From Fonsecaea monophora (lineage: Eukaryota; Ascomycota; Eurotiomycetes; Chaetothyriales; Herpotrichiellaceae), in assembly GCF_001642475.1 (NCBI RefSeq), contig NW_019173951.1, forward strand, positions 62,001-126,000: DNA of 64,000 nt. The letters run 5' to 3'. Shown one piece after another: positions 10,170 through 22,590 of the stretch. The notes below the pieces were generated by a model. That model saw only the letters and a program-made list of their open reading frames with translations. It ran no database searches and had not been told where the DNA came from. The first letter of the stretch is position 1, and each line of letters starts with the position of its first letter. A program made the position numbers and the translations under genes.

Positions 10170-12134
10170 ATGTCTACACCTTCTCCGCCGGCAGCCACGG
10201 GAGCCTCAGCCGTCATTGCTGCCAGAAGCTCCGTGTACAAGCCTTTGAATTCATGGCAGACTCGCCTCATCAAGCTTTTGCCAGGACACGAGGCCGATCC
10301 GTTAAGATGCGAACTGCACGCTGCAGCTATCATAAACGAAGCAGGGCTTGGAGTCGCCGAGGTTTACGACGCGGTTCAATACACGGCCCTATCCTATTCC
10401 TGGGGCCATCCCACATGCACGGCGCCAATCGATTGTAACGGCGTCCAGGTTCTCATTCCACCTCCGCTAGCGGACGCACTGAGGCATGTCCGTCACGTCG
10501 ATAAGCACAAGTGGGTGTGGTGCGACGCTCTTTGTATCGATCAACAAAATATGGACGAGAAGGCTGCGCAGGTCAAGCAGATGCTTCTAATCTTCCGCAA
10601 GGCGGAAAAAGTGATTGCTTGGATCGGCACCGTGTCTGGCCCCGTTATACGGACCTTAGCTAAAGTGATTGGCCAACCTGTCGAGAATGTACGCCACTGG
10701 CGATACGACCCACAGGAAATAAAGGCGGATCGGGTTGAGACAGTAAAGCTGTTGTTGCAAAGGTCCTGGTTTCGTAGAACTTGGGTCCGTCAAGAAGTAT
10801 ATGCTGCTCGCAGACTAGATCTCCAGGTTGGTCACCATTCGATGCTTTTCGGCAACTTTGTCGACTTCGTCACGGCGTGCAGAGAGATGACGCCACAGCT
10901 GGAAAGTCTTTCGTCGAGTCGACTCGATGCTGAATTCCAGGGTCACGCCTCTTTAACTACTCTGGCATTTTGCGTGTTCGGTGATAACAAGGACTTTGAT
11001 GCCTCGGATGATCGAGACAGAATATACGGTTTGATAGGAATGCTAGAACGAGCAAGGACAAGCGACGCGGCTGGTCCGGAAGGCTGGACAGACCAGCTAC
11101 TACAGCGATTTCCTATCGACTACGCCGAAGAGGTGACCGCGAGCGTGGTTTACCAGCGCTTCATGTCATTCCTGATGGCTTCGGAGGATAAACTAAAGTG
11201 TCTGGAAACGTCTGGCACCCGCTACTCGAGCGCAAACATGCCCTCGTGGGCTATCGATTGGAGAAATAGTGACTTTCAGTATGGCGCGTATCAAAACCTC
11301 CATTTCTGGGTCAGCGGCGTGCCTGGTCGGCATTACAACAAGGCAGAGCTGGCAGACCCTGACTTCTGGGAGTTGCCAGTGGAGCCTTATGGAATGGAGG
11401 AGTGGACACCACCTCAATATCTGGAGACTGAGAACCAGCTCCGTCTCAAGGGGGCCCGATTGGGGAAAATCAACTCATCACAGATCAAGGATGTGCCGCC
11501 GGAAGGCTGGAGATGGTACTATGAAGAAAGAATCGCATATCGGTATCGGACTAAGTTTATTGCGGAGCGCCGGCGCTTGGATCAAATGTTGTTTCATAAG
11601 GATTTCAAGGCCATGGTTGTCTCTGATGATGGTGTTATCGCTGACTCAGACCACGTCCTGGCTGGAAAGTGTGGAGTAGTGGTTACCGGAGACGTCAAAG
11701 ACGGCGACTTGGTCGTACAGCTGGTCGGCTCCAAGATGGTCCACATCTTAAGACCCACAGACAAGGAAGGGACATTCTCTCTGGTTTGCGCCGGCTGGTA
11801 TTGGCGCCTTCCTACCATTGCCGAGAAGTTATATTCAGAAAGCATAGGGAGAACGCTGCCCGTGGAGAAGCCATATGCCTGCCTCTTCGACGTATCCGCC
11901 GAAGTCATCTTTTACTGTGACATCCAGAATTTCGCCAATTCTCTACCAGGGTTAATCGAAGAGTCTGAAATAGGACCGACACGCTGGGAGAGCTTTGAGA
12001 TTAGGGTCGTGGAAGCTACTGGCGGCATTCACCAGGCCGATCATTATGGTCATCCTTTCTATATACACCCTTCGGACGACAGTGTTTCGGAGGAGTTTAC
12101 ACGGTCAGGGTTGGAAGAGTTTATTCTGATCTGA
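10170..12134 (+). CDS. HET-domain protein (heterokaryon incompatibility type)
   Basis: Single exon of 654 aa from the first ATG of the frame. The N-terminal HET domain shows its three signature blocks: YTALSYSWG near residues 71-79, WVWCDALCIDQQN near 115-127 and RRTWVRQEVY near 203-212. The C-terminal part contains the block usual in HET proteins, here GKCGVVVTGDVKDGDLVVQL followed by HILRPTD. HET domains are TIR-like modules that trigger cell death or allorecognition in filamentous ascomycetes; most genomes carry dozens and few have known partners. There is no NACHT, WD or ankyrin extension. No NACHT-type partner is adjacent; the nearest STAND-like gene lies about 13 kb away. Confidence 0.92.
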   Translation: MSTPSPPAATGASAVIAARSSVYKPLNSWQTRLIKLLPGHEADPLRCELHAAAIINEAGLGVAEVYDAVQYTALSYSWGHPTCTAPIDCNGVQVLIPPPLADALRHVRHVDKHKWVWCDALCIDQQNMDEKAAQVKQMLLIFRKAEKVIAWIGTVSGPVIRTLAKVIGQPVENVRHWRYDPQEIKADRVETVKLLLQRSWFRRTWVRQEVYAARRLDLQVGHHSMLFGNFVDFVTACREMTPQLESLSSSRLDAEFQGHASLTTLAFCVFGDNKDFDASDDRDRIYGLIGMLERARTSDAAGPEGWTDQLLQRFPIDYAEEVTASVVYQRFMSFLMASEDKLKCLETSGTRYSSANMPSWAIDWRNSDFQYGAYQNLHFWVSGVPGRHYNKAELADPDFWELPVEPYGMEEWTPPQYLETENQLRLKGARLGKINSSQIKDVPPEGWRWYYEERIAYRYRTKFIAERRRLDQMLFHKDFKAMVVSDDGVIADSDHVLAGKCGVVVTGDVKDGDLVVQLVGSKMVHILRPTDKEGTFSLVCAGWYWRLPTIAEKLYSESIGRTLPVEKPYACLFDVSAEVIFYCDIQNFANSLPGLIEESEIGPTRWESFEIRVVEATGGIHQADHYGHPFYIHPSDDSVSEEFTRSGLEEFILI

Positions 12135-13697
12135 TTTCGGCTCGATTCCTTGCGATGTAAGTTCCAAGGAAGAAATTTATTTGATCCGGCTCAGAAATAC
12201 TTAGTTTCTGAGGTGTACTAGTACATTTCAATAATTCCATCTCCAGGACAGATCAAAGTCCCGTGGGGTCGAGAAATAGACGTGTCCTGGCGTCGCTCCG
12301 GCAGAACATATCTATAACGAAAAGACTTGGAGTATGAACAGTGTTGAGTATCGCGAGGTTACCTTTACATTCTGTGTTGCTTCTCGCCAGATATCTCAGA
12401 TGTTTAGCCGCTTAAACGCCCGAGAACTATAGACACGAAGTAGGCAGCAGTCTATACTCCGTATAGCTGATCTTTCCTTACTATCGTCCTTGCCACTATC
12501 AATGTCCAGGTAATGAAAGCGTCAAGGCGACACGTCCTGGTCACGAAGGACTCGGATCAATTTCCTCCTGTAAGCGGAAGGAGCGTGAAACGTAAGGAGG
12601 GCAGAGCAAAAGCGAAAGTAATGGTCCTTTTTTTGGGTAGGCTTAGCTGAGACGGTTGAGGTGTAAACTGGCAATTAGAGGCGGGTGCCGGTTACAGGAC
12701 CCCTAGACCGGATATGGGCACGATTGACCCCTTGCTCAAGCTAATTCAACACCGTCATCAGTCGCGTATGAGACAGGCTCAGGTTGAAGCGGCGAGCCTC
12801 AGGTCATGCTCAGGTCCAAAGATGGAAATGGAAAGCGCCCTTATCGAGATTCCGACGTCAAACTCCCTGGATCATGGCGGTCTCAAAACGAGGCCAACAA
12901 CGGCAAATCAGACAAATCTGCCAAGTGGGATCATGAAATCACCATGACGACCCTGCAGAGCCCGTCGATTTTACTGCAGTCTATTGACAACTGGACTCCA
13001 AATCATCTCAACTTTCTATAGATGGACGACGGCTAACCTTGTGAGAGTCTTACCGGGAGAGACTTGCGAAATTCGTATAAACAATCTGAGTATTTTGCCA
13101 CCGTTTCCTCTTACAGCGCTTCGTCAGGCGCTTTTCAAATTTGAACGCGTGGTAGAGTTCACCCAAACACTCGTACGTGACATGCTCTGCGGAGAAATAA
13201 TTTCCCGTTTTACTCGAGAACGATGCTGAGTCCTTGCCTACGTTATCCTGACTGCGTTTCAATTCCACCAATCCCATCTCCATCCCGACAATGTTCTATA
13301 AAACTCCCTCAATATACTTAATAAATCCATAATATGTTTAACGAATAGACTGGCTCGTCGGACGGGTCAATTCCCTTTTGTCTTTTGGAATGCTTAAAAT
13401 CCGTCCGCTTGCTGCCTGACGAGGAACTGCCCGCCGCGAGCCAGCCTGAGCAAAAGCGGCGCGAGGTCACGTGGGACGAGAGGGAAGCCAGCGTCGAGAT
13501 TCCAAACATGCACTTCACCTCCCTACGACGAACGACCTTTGACGCACAAAGAAACACGACAAGACACGACAATAATGTTAAGCTGACACTTCAGCAGGTG
13601 AGTTGTTTACGGTCTTTCTCATATCGGTATGATACAGAAAACCCACTGCGCCTGGTGAGAACTGGCCTGATTCTGAAATCCAGGTGATTCGCCCATC
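12135..13697. other. Intergenic region, 1.6 kb
   Basis: Lies between the HET gene and the POM34-like gene. Short frames here lack domains. The last 300 bp is probably the promoter and 5' UTR of the nucleoporin gene, and contains short upstream ORFs. Confidence 0.45.
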
Positions 13698-14834
13698 ATG
13701 TCGACAACCGCGACAGCCCTTGTTCCCTCTCCCTCTTCTTTGAGGTCTAGCTACAGTCCCGCGCTCCAGAGTGCTCAACATGCAGTATCGCAAGTCACCA
13801 AAGCCGTCGCAAACGCGCCCAGCAATGTCTCTGGAAGAACGTCGAGTCTCAGTTTATCTACGTCCAAACCTGTCGAGACTCCCACTCCTCCCTCCACCCC
13901 AGGAAAGTTTAGACACCCGATGACAACAGAGATTTTGAGGAGGAATGCTGCGACAGCACTTACGGACAGAAACGTCAAGGGTGCTATGACCAATGCTGCC
14001 GCGCTGCTTATAACATTCATATTCAGTGATGTATACTACCGCAGGTACGTTCAAGTAGAGGCTTCGAATTGCAACAGCTAACTTGCTAGCAGTGTTCCTC
14101 CTCTGCTCAGTTCCAGCGGTATCGCCGACCCGACTCAAATTTCCCGGACCGCCCTTCTCATCATCCGCCTCCTCTTCTGCCTCAATATCATACTTCTCCT
14201 CCGACCCATCATGCCGTACATATCCAAGAAGGACCAGATCACGGATATCCCATTGACACCCTCCCAACGATCCCTCCTGGGCCTCAATCCGTCCGCTAAT
14301 CAAGGCCAGAGCCCGGCCGGCTCGGCGGCTAGCTACATCACCCCTCCGCGCTATCGACGTCTCTCTGCTTCGTTCGGCGGCAGTCCCACACAGGGCTATG
14401 GTTCTGGCTCGACTGACCGCCGCAGTATTTCGGCGAACTATTCTTCATCCCCTCTATCTACATCCCGCTACACCCTGGGCTTCTCACCCACACCCTCGCA
14501 ATCTCTCCGTCGCACGGCTTCAGGCTCACCGTTTTCCCCTTCTCCGACCGCAAGTCCTCTATTCCACAAAGCTGTGAGCCAGAACCAGTCCTCGCAAGTC
14601 TTAGATGGCGAACTTGGCACCAACAATCATTCATCGTTTGGAGCGATCAATGGCGGAAATTCAGGCCTCAATCGATCCCAAAGTCTGCGTGAACGGAGAC
14701 CGAGACGATCGAGCTTCGAACCAGCTTCGCCCTCCCCTACCAGAGCCCCGCAAGTTGTCCCAGGGTTAAATTACAAATGGTTGTATGACAAGGGCAGGAA
14801 ACTACCCAGAAGCGATTCTTTTGGCGCCTTCTGA
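13698..14834 (+). CDS. POM34: POM34-like nuclear pore membrane protein (NPCC family)
   Basis: Exons 13698-14044 and 14093-14834 join in frame (intron donor GTACGT, branch CTAAC, acceptor GCAG), giving 362 aa. After a Ser/Thr/Pro-rich N-terminus comes TPGKFRHPMTTEILRRNAAT, matching the W/F-x-HP...EI-RR block of fungal POM34. A hydrophobic segment (AALLITFIFSDVY, about 100-113), a second one (ALLIIRLLFCLNIILLL), and then DIPLTPSQRSLLGL follow. The rest is Ser-rich and disordered. POM34 sits in the nuclear envelope membrane with POM152 and NDC1 and helps anchor the pore. The family call rests on motif order and topology only. Alternative: an unrelated two-TM protein. Confidence 0.6.
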
Positions 14835-15650
14835 GCTTGCACGACGCGGTTTTGGTTATGTAGCGTTCAGTTTCACCACGTTCCACCTTGGCACAAATGG
14901 GTGTTTTGTTTACAGACCGGCTGGAAGGACCGCTTGGAGCTGGGGCGTTTACTCGTTGACAGCGAACACGTTCCACTGCAATGTGCAGATTTGACTGGAC
15001 TAACCGAACATTCAGAGGCTGTTTTTCCTGACAGGATTCTAGTTTTTCCATTTACAGAGTTTGGAGTAGGCTCTCTTGAGCGACAAATGACATGAATATG
15101 GCTGAATGATTGATCCATTGCACTTTTTCGTCTTTCTCTCACCCACTCCCCCTACTCACATAGTCCTATGCCCTGCCCCGTCTCCATCCAGTCCACCTCA
15201 GTACAAATACCCTCAATTAGCCCGACAAGACAAGACAAGACAAGATTCGCAGCCGCCATGCCCAGACGCGACCGCATTCTATTGACTCGAGACGTACTTG
15301 TGGGTATCGAACACGAAATAGAATACCCAGGAACTCGCAAAAGCAAAAGTGTTTGAATCGCTCATTTTCAAGTCGTTGGAATGGTTTTGCAGAGCGCAAG
15401 AAGGAGGGAAAAGGAATAAAGCAAGGACGGCCGTGCGCTCGCGAAAGAAAAAAAAAAAAAACAAGCACAGAGTTCTAAAACATCGTGCGATCGTGAAACT
15501 GCATACAGCATAGCATGCCTTGGTTCTTTGTTCTTTCAAAACGCCCTTGTACCGCAGTCGTCGCGTCTGATCTACCGTGACAAATTCGCTCTCAAAACAA
15601 AAGAAAAAAGAACCCCGGACAATGGCATAAAGCGCAATAATAAAGATTGA
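14835..15650. other. Convergent 3' intergenic region with a poly-A run
   Basis: Lies between the convergent POM34-like and HID1 genes, so it holds both 3' UTRs. An A-rich run at about 15448-15461 and A-rich sequence near 15600 are the only notable features. No gene seen. Confidence 0.5.
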
Positions 15651-18553
15651 TTAGACTTCCCTTGTGGTGCGTCTTCCTTGCACAGCAGCAGCACCCTCGG
15701 TCCCATTATTGGTAGCACTGACGCTTCTTACTCCATTTCCTACTCGAGACACCAGACCACTCAGGTTCAACCCCTGAACACCCTGGACAATCCTGCTACC
15801 CACTGCATCCACCGCTCCTCTTGGCTGGCTTAGGCTTGGACCTTCTCTTCTCCCCTCGGTCGCAACCTGGAATAATTTCACGTTCGTGCCGTTCCAGACA
15901 CCTACCGGCCCGGCCATCACTCCGCCTCCTGTCAATGTTGCCGCCGTGCTGGAGGTGGGCAAGATGGTCATTTCTGCGGTGAATATTAATGACCAAAGCA
16001 CAGACATGTACCATCCTAGGGACAGTGGCGACCACTCAAAGAGGTGTACTCGGATGGGGGATGGGGAAGCAAGGATCGCAGCGATGGCAGGGTGCGTAGC
16101 CGTGGAGGGAATTTGAGAGCGGAAGTCCGTTGGACTTGTAGTCGGGGAGTTAACAGGGGATGGCTCCTCGCCTCCAGTGAGTGACGAGCGCCGCGAGAAA
16201 GTGACCGACGGTGGATTTGTTGTATCACCCTGAGTGGCGCCCGTGTTCCCAACCCGTGGTGATGCGAGAGGGTGCGTAGAAAGGACTTTGATCACAGTGA
16301 GCAGCGTGTGAAGCGGCAGATCGGGGAGCCAGCTCTCTAGCCATTCTGAAGTAGCTGTAAATGAGCCACGGCCTGTGGCATATGTCGAGCTTGCCGAAAG
16401 GCTTGTTGTACTGTTTTGTCGTGAGAATGTCGGGGCATTCGCCGGCATCTTACCCCTGGCTTTTTCTGACATGCCTGATAACTGAACGGGAACGTGATCA
16501 TCAACAACAGAAGACGACCCTATCGATGGTGTGCGAGATGTCTGCATAGAGTGGGTCGATTGAGAAGGAGTTGGTGGCTCTTCATTATCCGAGTCGTCCG
16601 AATCTCCTATGGCGAACGTGCCGTCCACTGCACTGTCCGGGTGTGGTGACATGCCACCGCGAGCTTCTGGCGTAGACACGTTATCCAGCGTGGATGATCT
16701 GGAAATGCCGTTTGCATTATCGCCCAATGCACTCTCCTTGCGCCGTTGAGTAGCTCGTTCGATCTCTGCCTGACCGCCCTCTAGCGTAAACAGTCTTAAG
16801 GCCTCAATGCGTCTCCTTGACCGCCAGACAGCATATATCAGGTTTGCATTGGATGCATATTGGTGCTCTATCATAGTGGTGATAGATTCCAACAGCGCCC
16901 GGAGAAGGACATGGTTGCTCTCATTTGCAAGAAGAAAACTTGGGCTTGACATTGATACCAGTAGCTGTACCAAACGAGTGCTTGCAGCCAGGGAGAGATG
17001 CTGCACATAGGCGGCCATATTATTAATGATGGCCAACAAGGCAGGATATATGGCTTCGAGTTTACCTTTGCTCCCTGTAATCAACGTGTGGATAGATGTG
17101 ATTAAGAAGTCCGCATAGGTGCCTTTGAAATTTGCCAAACGAATGGATGGTGGTAATGTATCCTGTGCTTCAAACTTTTTGTTGAGATTGTTCCCAAAGG
17201 TGGATTCGACGCTCATGGTTTGGAGCACGAAGACGCACATCCTCACAATCCCCTGCTTCGACGTGTCCGTCTTGTATTCAATGGCGTAGAAGAGCATGAG
17301 GATGACGAAATCATGTGCGCGATTGGACTCTATGATGAAAGCCCGGAATCTTTTGTTGCATTGAAGTACTTCCCAGAAGAGCATGATCATTTCTGGCGCC
17401 CACTTGACTGACTTCTGGCTTCCAGGTAAATATGAGGTTGTCGCATGCATCGGCTGGCTCAAAACTCGTGTCATGCCATCGGCGAGGAACTGGAAATCTT
17501 CCGGTCTGTGTAGCCGACCGAGATAATGGCGGTAGAAATTCTTAGGGGCTGGGCCATTTCCGCTTTCGGGAACCGGGTATAGTAGAAGGACGAGGAGGAG
17601 TTGTAAGCTATAGACGACAAGAGTCTGTTTGGAATCCTTCCGCACCACGTGGTCGTAAGGCAGACGCCATGAACCCAGATTAGATTTGATCGTGGTATTG
17701 ACCAGAGAGCACAACGTCGAGAGAACAATCTGCTTGTCTGGACATGTGGCCAGGTATGTGATAGCCCTGACACCTTGAACAGGGAGAACATTGGAATGCG
17801 TGTACATGGCCTTGCTGGACAGGGTCAGGAGAAGCCTGAGGACTTCGCACCGGTTGCTCTCGAGCTCTTTGTTCGTTGGGATGGAGGATTTACAACCCAC
17901 ACCACTCTGCCAGATTGCGTACGTGACCTTGCTTTTTGCCTGTGGTAGCTCAGGTATCGTAAAACGAGCGTAGAAGAGGAGATCGATCAATGTGTCTATG
18001 AGTTCTTCCGCCAGTGGCTTCACATCTTCGAATTCGGGCTCGCGATTGTCTGTAGGGGTATTCTCCTCAGTCTGATTATCGTCGAACAGTATTTCACCCG
18101 ATACTTGAGATCTTCTCGTCCGGCGCCGCCTCAATCCCCAGAAGAACTTCTCCTCCCATTCTGCCAAGTCGTCGGCCTCATAGACGTATGGGAGGAGACG
18201 GGTGAGGACTCGTATGCAGTTGAGGGCATCCCTTTCCGGGGCCAGATCAGGATCTGGAAACGAGGGGTGGTTCTTCAACACGATCAGGCGCGATGTAACG
18301 GCTAGAATGAGGGTTTCGAGGTTCTCGAGCGCGGAATCTCGGGTTCTGCGAATGTCGGTATGTGAAAAGAGACTGAAGACATCCTCGACGGATTCAGGTA
18401 ACTCCCAGAACTGCGACTATCAGCGCGCCACCTCACAAAAGCCATCGTGCACCTCACATTTGTCCAGTACGGGTCATTGGCTGCAATGTTCCTCTCTTCA
18501 GAGAGCCTGAAGATGCCTTGTTTGAATACCAACTTCGACTCTGATGCACCCAT
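15651..18553 (-). CDS. hid1: HID1 family protein (Golgi/trafficking; yeast Ecm30 relative)
   Basis: Exon 1 is 18553-18458, exon 2 18410-15651; the 47-bp intron joins YWTN to FWELPES in frame, giving 951 aa. The start is firm: MGASESKLVFKQGIFRLSEE is the conserved Hid1 N-terminus, with Gly2 and Ser in an N-myristoylation context, as known for animal HID1. Then follow VEDVFSLF, LPYVYEADDLAEWEEKFFWG near residues 105-125, and a long alpha-solenoid-like body (LVNTTIKSNLGSWRLPYDHV). A Ser/Thr/Pro-rich linker lies near residues 550-650, and the C-terminus includes VHLFEWSPLSLGWYMSVLWS. HID1/dymeclin-like proteins act at the Golgi in secretory sorting. The disordered insert makes it longer than the animal proteins, which is common in fungi. 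Confidence 0.9.
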
Positions 18554-18952
18554 GGTTCAAACCGCACATCGCAGATAGACTTGAGAGCGACCTGGGCACG
18601 GAACAGAAGAGTGACTCCTACGGCGCATTGAAAAGCACGGAAACGAAGGTCGAAGGATCACGTCGTGTAACTTCACCACATGTTGGAGCGAGGAGGCAGA
18701 GTTGCGGGCATCGGCAAGTCGGAGTCTAGATGACGACGAGCCAAGACATTTTGAGGTGAACCACATCGCATTCGATTGTCCATGTCACGAGGCTGACATG
18801 CCCCTGGTATCACACTGGTTTATCATTAACTGTATACTTGTATTCAAGCCTAACATCATCTCGAGATAAATCCTCTACTCCCAGTAACCCGCGACATTTG
18901 AGCACACAACTTGTGGGCAGCCTCATCTCCTATCGATTCGCACGTGCTCGGT
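18554..18952. other. Intergenic region
   Basis: Promoter side of HID1 and 3' side of the RTA1-like gene, both on the minus strand. No gene seen. Confidence 0.45.
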
Positions 18953-19953
18953 CTAAACCATGGCCTTGTCCATGTGACTCTCACTGTGGATCGCATCCTC
19001 GGTGACATTGCTTGTCTTTCGTGCCTTCTTCCGTTCCCCGTAGTCTGCGAGTGCTGGGAAGAAATACCCTGGGTGAATAAATGTCTGAAGGATCGTGGCG
19101 ACGCCAATTTGTCTTGATCTGCCGTCAGAGCCTTGTCAAAGTATGGAGGAAGGGACTATACTAACACACTGTCAAGTCCGATAAAGAGGCCTTGATTCTG
19201 CATGATTGGGTTACGCCAACCATTGGCCATCTCCGCCACCCGGTAGACGCATCGAATCAAGATGGCCACGTAGGCAATCAACTGTGCCACAACAAAGACC
19301 CTGAACCTCAAATCGTGCACTAAGGCCTGAGTGGATTCGGATAGCGGCTGAGATTTGAATCGCCTTAATGAGTAGTCCGATGTGGCCACTCCAAATATTA
19401 GAAGAGTCAGGACCTGCCATGATATACCAGTGATCATGAGTCTGTCTCCAACATCTCGAAAGCTCTCGTCGTCTCCAGCGGACCCTGCTATGCCACCACC
19501 AGCTGCTTGCAAAGTCAGGGCAAGAAAGTCGGCGATGATAAAGGCCCAAGTGTAATATTTCGGTCTGATTCTCGACCACTGCCTCCCAATCTGTAAGACC
19601 AGATGTTTCAATATCAGATAGATCGCTGCAGCGTTGAATGCAGGAGCAAAAGTAAGGCAACAAATCTGAATCTCGAAGCCGACAGAGTCGTAGGGGTTGC
19701 GGTGCATGAGACATCGACCAACGTAGCCGATGCAGCTAGATATGCAGGCAAGGGTCATGGCAGTCATGTATGACCACGTCCTATAGCGCCAGCCAAGGCC
19801 AAGATTGATAATGAAGCAAAGTCCAAAGAGGGCGCTGAAAAAGGCGTTCGATCCCAGAGTCGGATAATATCCATATATCGAGGCCTCGACGGGACATTGT
19901 TCGGATACCTCATTGCAATCGAGCGGATTGACGTGAGAGGGGTTGACCGGCAT
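18953..19953 (-). CDS. RTA1-like seven-transmembrane protein
   Basis: Exons 19953-19166 and 19112-18953 join in frame (donor GTTAGT, acceptor ATCAAG), restoring GLDSVQIGVATILQTFIHPG, the usual last-helix block; the product is 315 aa. Seven hydrophobic segments follow a short Cys-containing N-terminus (LDCNEVSEQC). RTA1-family blocks seen: YGYYPTLGSNAFF, YVGRCLMHRNPYD, FEIQICCLTFAPAFNAAAIY, AGGGIAGSAG and FRVFVVAQLIAYVAILIRCV plus YRVAE. The family (RTA1, RTM1, RSB1) is fungus-restricted, in the plasma or vacuolar membrane, and linked to lipid (sphingoid base) translocation and resistance to 7-aminocholesterol-type compounds. The reading uses ATG at 19953. Substrate not inferable. Confidence 0.9.
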
Positions 19954-21492
19954 CACGAACGCCCACTAGCAAGACTCGCAACAAAGTGCTTTGAACAAGA
20001 AGGGATCTCACCCTTGCAGACAATATATTCCGTCCCTCAACTCGGTACAGGGCAGGGAGAGAAGGCGCAGTGCAAGTATGGACACTCACAGATCTTAGGT
20101 GAGTGAAGTCACTCGGCTGAGTATTTAACTTGAACCATGATGTCCACTAGGTCCAGGCACTGTTCATACCAACAAGGAGGAACGGAACGACGACAACAAC
20201 CTGCGCACAGGCCAAGCAGACACTTCGCGCAACATGGTTGTTTCCGGTCTAGTGCAATATGCTTTTACGAGAGTTGTCAAATCAGGACAGCACCTCAACA
20301 TCATGAATCATGGCGTGTGGTTAGCCCAAAGCGTAAAATACTCGTTTGGGATTGGGTTCTATCGCTGGAGGCTGTAAAAGCCTTGGGATCGGAGGACAAT
20401 TGATGATTGTACAATGAAATGGATGGCTAAGAGCACGGGTTGTGGTAAACGAAATAGGATACGAAGGTTTTCGACGGGAAGTGGAAAGTGTCCCTTGTAA
20501 TATGGCATCATGACTGAGATGCCTCGATGCTCCCAAGACAGACTAGCCTCCTTACAGAAGATTTCGCGAGGCTCAGGCAAGGCTGGGCGGTTGTCCAATC
20601 GCCGTTGACCAAGTCTTACGGCCGAAGACCTCGCGAAGATGTCACAACTAACACAGTGGCTTCAGACAGGCTCATAATGCATCCAAAGAGCATCTGTGGT
20701 GGACGGGGGTTTTTTCTCATGGACATCAAGCGTGCATTGACTATTTCGTCAGTCCAAACGTACCTACATCAACCGCCCTTCCATTTATACTCGACACAAC
20801 AGGCGGATATGAGACGTACTGTACGACGTTGCGGTTACTAGTACCAATAGTTGAACTTGCGGCTGTGTTGCCTTTGGAGCGCAACTACCGAGTACGAGGT
20901 ACAATGTACTCCAGATCGGATAAACGATGTTGCCGCCCCGAGACGCCAACTGCGGCTCCGGGGTTCTCTCTTTCCCCTCTCTCAGAATCACTCAAGCAAG
21001 CTACGCACTGCCTAGGTACTATTTCCAACTGCAAACTCACGCGTGGATGTGCTTACTACTCTCCAGGTGTCGCCCACGAGTCAGGATGCTGACCTGACAG
21101 GTGAGATAGCTACTATTCCACCTGATGCGGCGATCCGTCGGCAAAAATGTGGTGTATCTTACTGTAACGGACCTTAACAATCTGGGACGTTTTGCCTCGG
21201 TCCCCGGCTGCACTCGACTCACGCGGTTCGACTCTCCTCCCCACAACTTTGTCCCCATGTGCCCCCCTGCGTCCCTGCGCCAACTGTTGCTGGGAATTTG
21301 TGATCACCTCGGTCATTTATAATTATGAATCGATATATGAAGGAAAGCATGGTGTTCTGACCTACATCCACTTTCTTCTTCTCTCCTACCCTGTCCCTTC
21401 CCGCCTGTTGTATCCTACGCCGACCTGACTGGACCGTCGAACTCCCAAATACCGCCGACTGCCTCCTCGTACGACCCAAACCAACAACAACA
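19954..21492. other. Divergent intergenic region, 1.5 kb
   Basis: Promoter region of the RTA1-like gene (-) and the nitronate monooxygenase gene (+). A B-box-like GGTTCGACTC occurs near 21223, but no tRNA fold can be built around it. Nothing else recognised. Confidence 0.45.
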
Positions 21493-22590
21493 ATGGTTTT
21501 CAACACCGAACTCACACGCCGGCTCGGCATTAAAGGTATATTCTGGAAGCTGCACGTCTGGCGCATATCTTGCTAACACTGGAAAAGTTCCCGTTGTCCA
21601 GGGTGGGATGCAATGGGTCGGATATGCCGAATTAGCATCTGCTGTATCCAACGCAGGCGGTCTTGGTATTGTAAGTCGGTGGAATCCGACAACTTTTATC
21701 AATCGTGCTAATCAGACCCTTAGCTCACAGCTCTGACCCAACCTACCCCGGAGGACCTGCGTAAGGAGATCCGAAAATGCAGGACCATGACCAAGAACCC
21801 ATTCGCTGTCAACATCACTCTCCTACCCACGATGAACGCTCCACCCTATGGCGAGTACGCCCAAGTCTGCATCGATGAGGGAATCAAGATTGTGGAGACA
21901 GCAGGCAATTCGCCTGGCCCGGTCATCAAGCAGCTGAAAGGCGCTGGTATCATCATTCTTCACAAGTGTACTACCATTCGACATGCTCAATCCGCTGTAA
22001 AGCTTGGCGTGGACTTCCTATCGATCGACGGCTTTGAGTGTGCTGGCCATGTGGGTGAATCGGATATTACCAACTTCATCCTGCTCTCAAGAGCGAGACA
22101 ATCCCTCGGAGCTCCGTTTATTGCTTCTGGCGGCTTTGCGGATGGCCAGGGACTAGCCGCCGCCCTAGCCCTAGGTGCGGAAGGTATCAATATGGGCACG
22201 AGATTTATGTGCACTGTCGAAGCGCCGATCCACGTTAACATCAAGCAAGCAATTGTGGATGCCTCGGAACACGATACTGAGCTCGTGTTGAGAAGATGGA
22301 GGAACACTTCCAGACTATTCAAGAACAAGGTTGCCCAGGAAGCTGTCGCGATCGAGAAGAGCAGCACAACCGGCAAATTTGAAGAGGTGGCTCCATACGT
22401 GTCCGGGAAGCGTGGGCGAGAGGTCTTCATCAACGGAGACAAGGACTTCGGCGTCTGGACTGCTGGTCAAGTCATTGGGCTGATTCATGATATTCCAACG
22501 TGCCAGGTGCTTCTAACGAGAATCGAGAAGGAGGCTGTGGAGGCCATTGAAAGGAGTCGGAAGTTCTATGAACCCCAGAGCAAACTATGA
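21493..22590 (+). CDS. Nitronate monooxygenase (2-nitropropane dioxygenase family)
   Basis: Three exons, 21493-21535, 21588-21670 and 21724-22590, joined in frame (both introns about 52 bp with GCTAA branch sites) give 330 aa. It is an FMN-dependent TIM-barrel enzyme that oxidises alkyl nitronates such as propionate-3-nitronate to carbonyl compounds plus nitrite. Motifs: VPVVQGGMQWVGYAELASAV at residues 15-34, AGNSPGPVIKQLKGAG, GFECAGHVGE near 146-155 with the His that acts as catalytic base in the fungal enzyme, APFIASGGFADGQG and GAEGINMGTRF near 193 (FMN phosphate binding). The motifs are intact, so it should be active. It is followed 0.74 kb later on the same strand by an FAD monooxygenase. 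Confidence 0.92.

Noticed and set aside
13385..13687. 100-codon frame upstream of the POM34-like gene
   Set aside because: Low-complexity and ends just before the POM34-like ATG; better read as 5' UTR with upstream ORFs.
21190..21262. tRNA candidate around a GGTTCGACTC B-box-like motif
   Set aside because: No matching A box, acceptor stem or anticodon arm can be paired.
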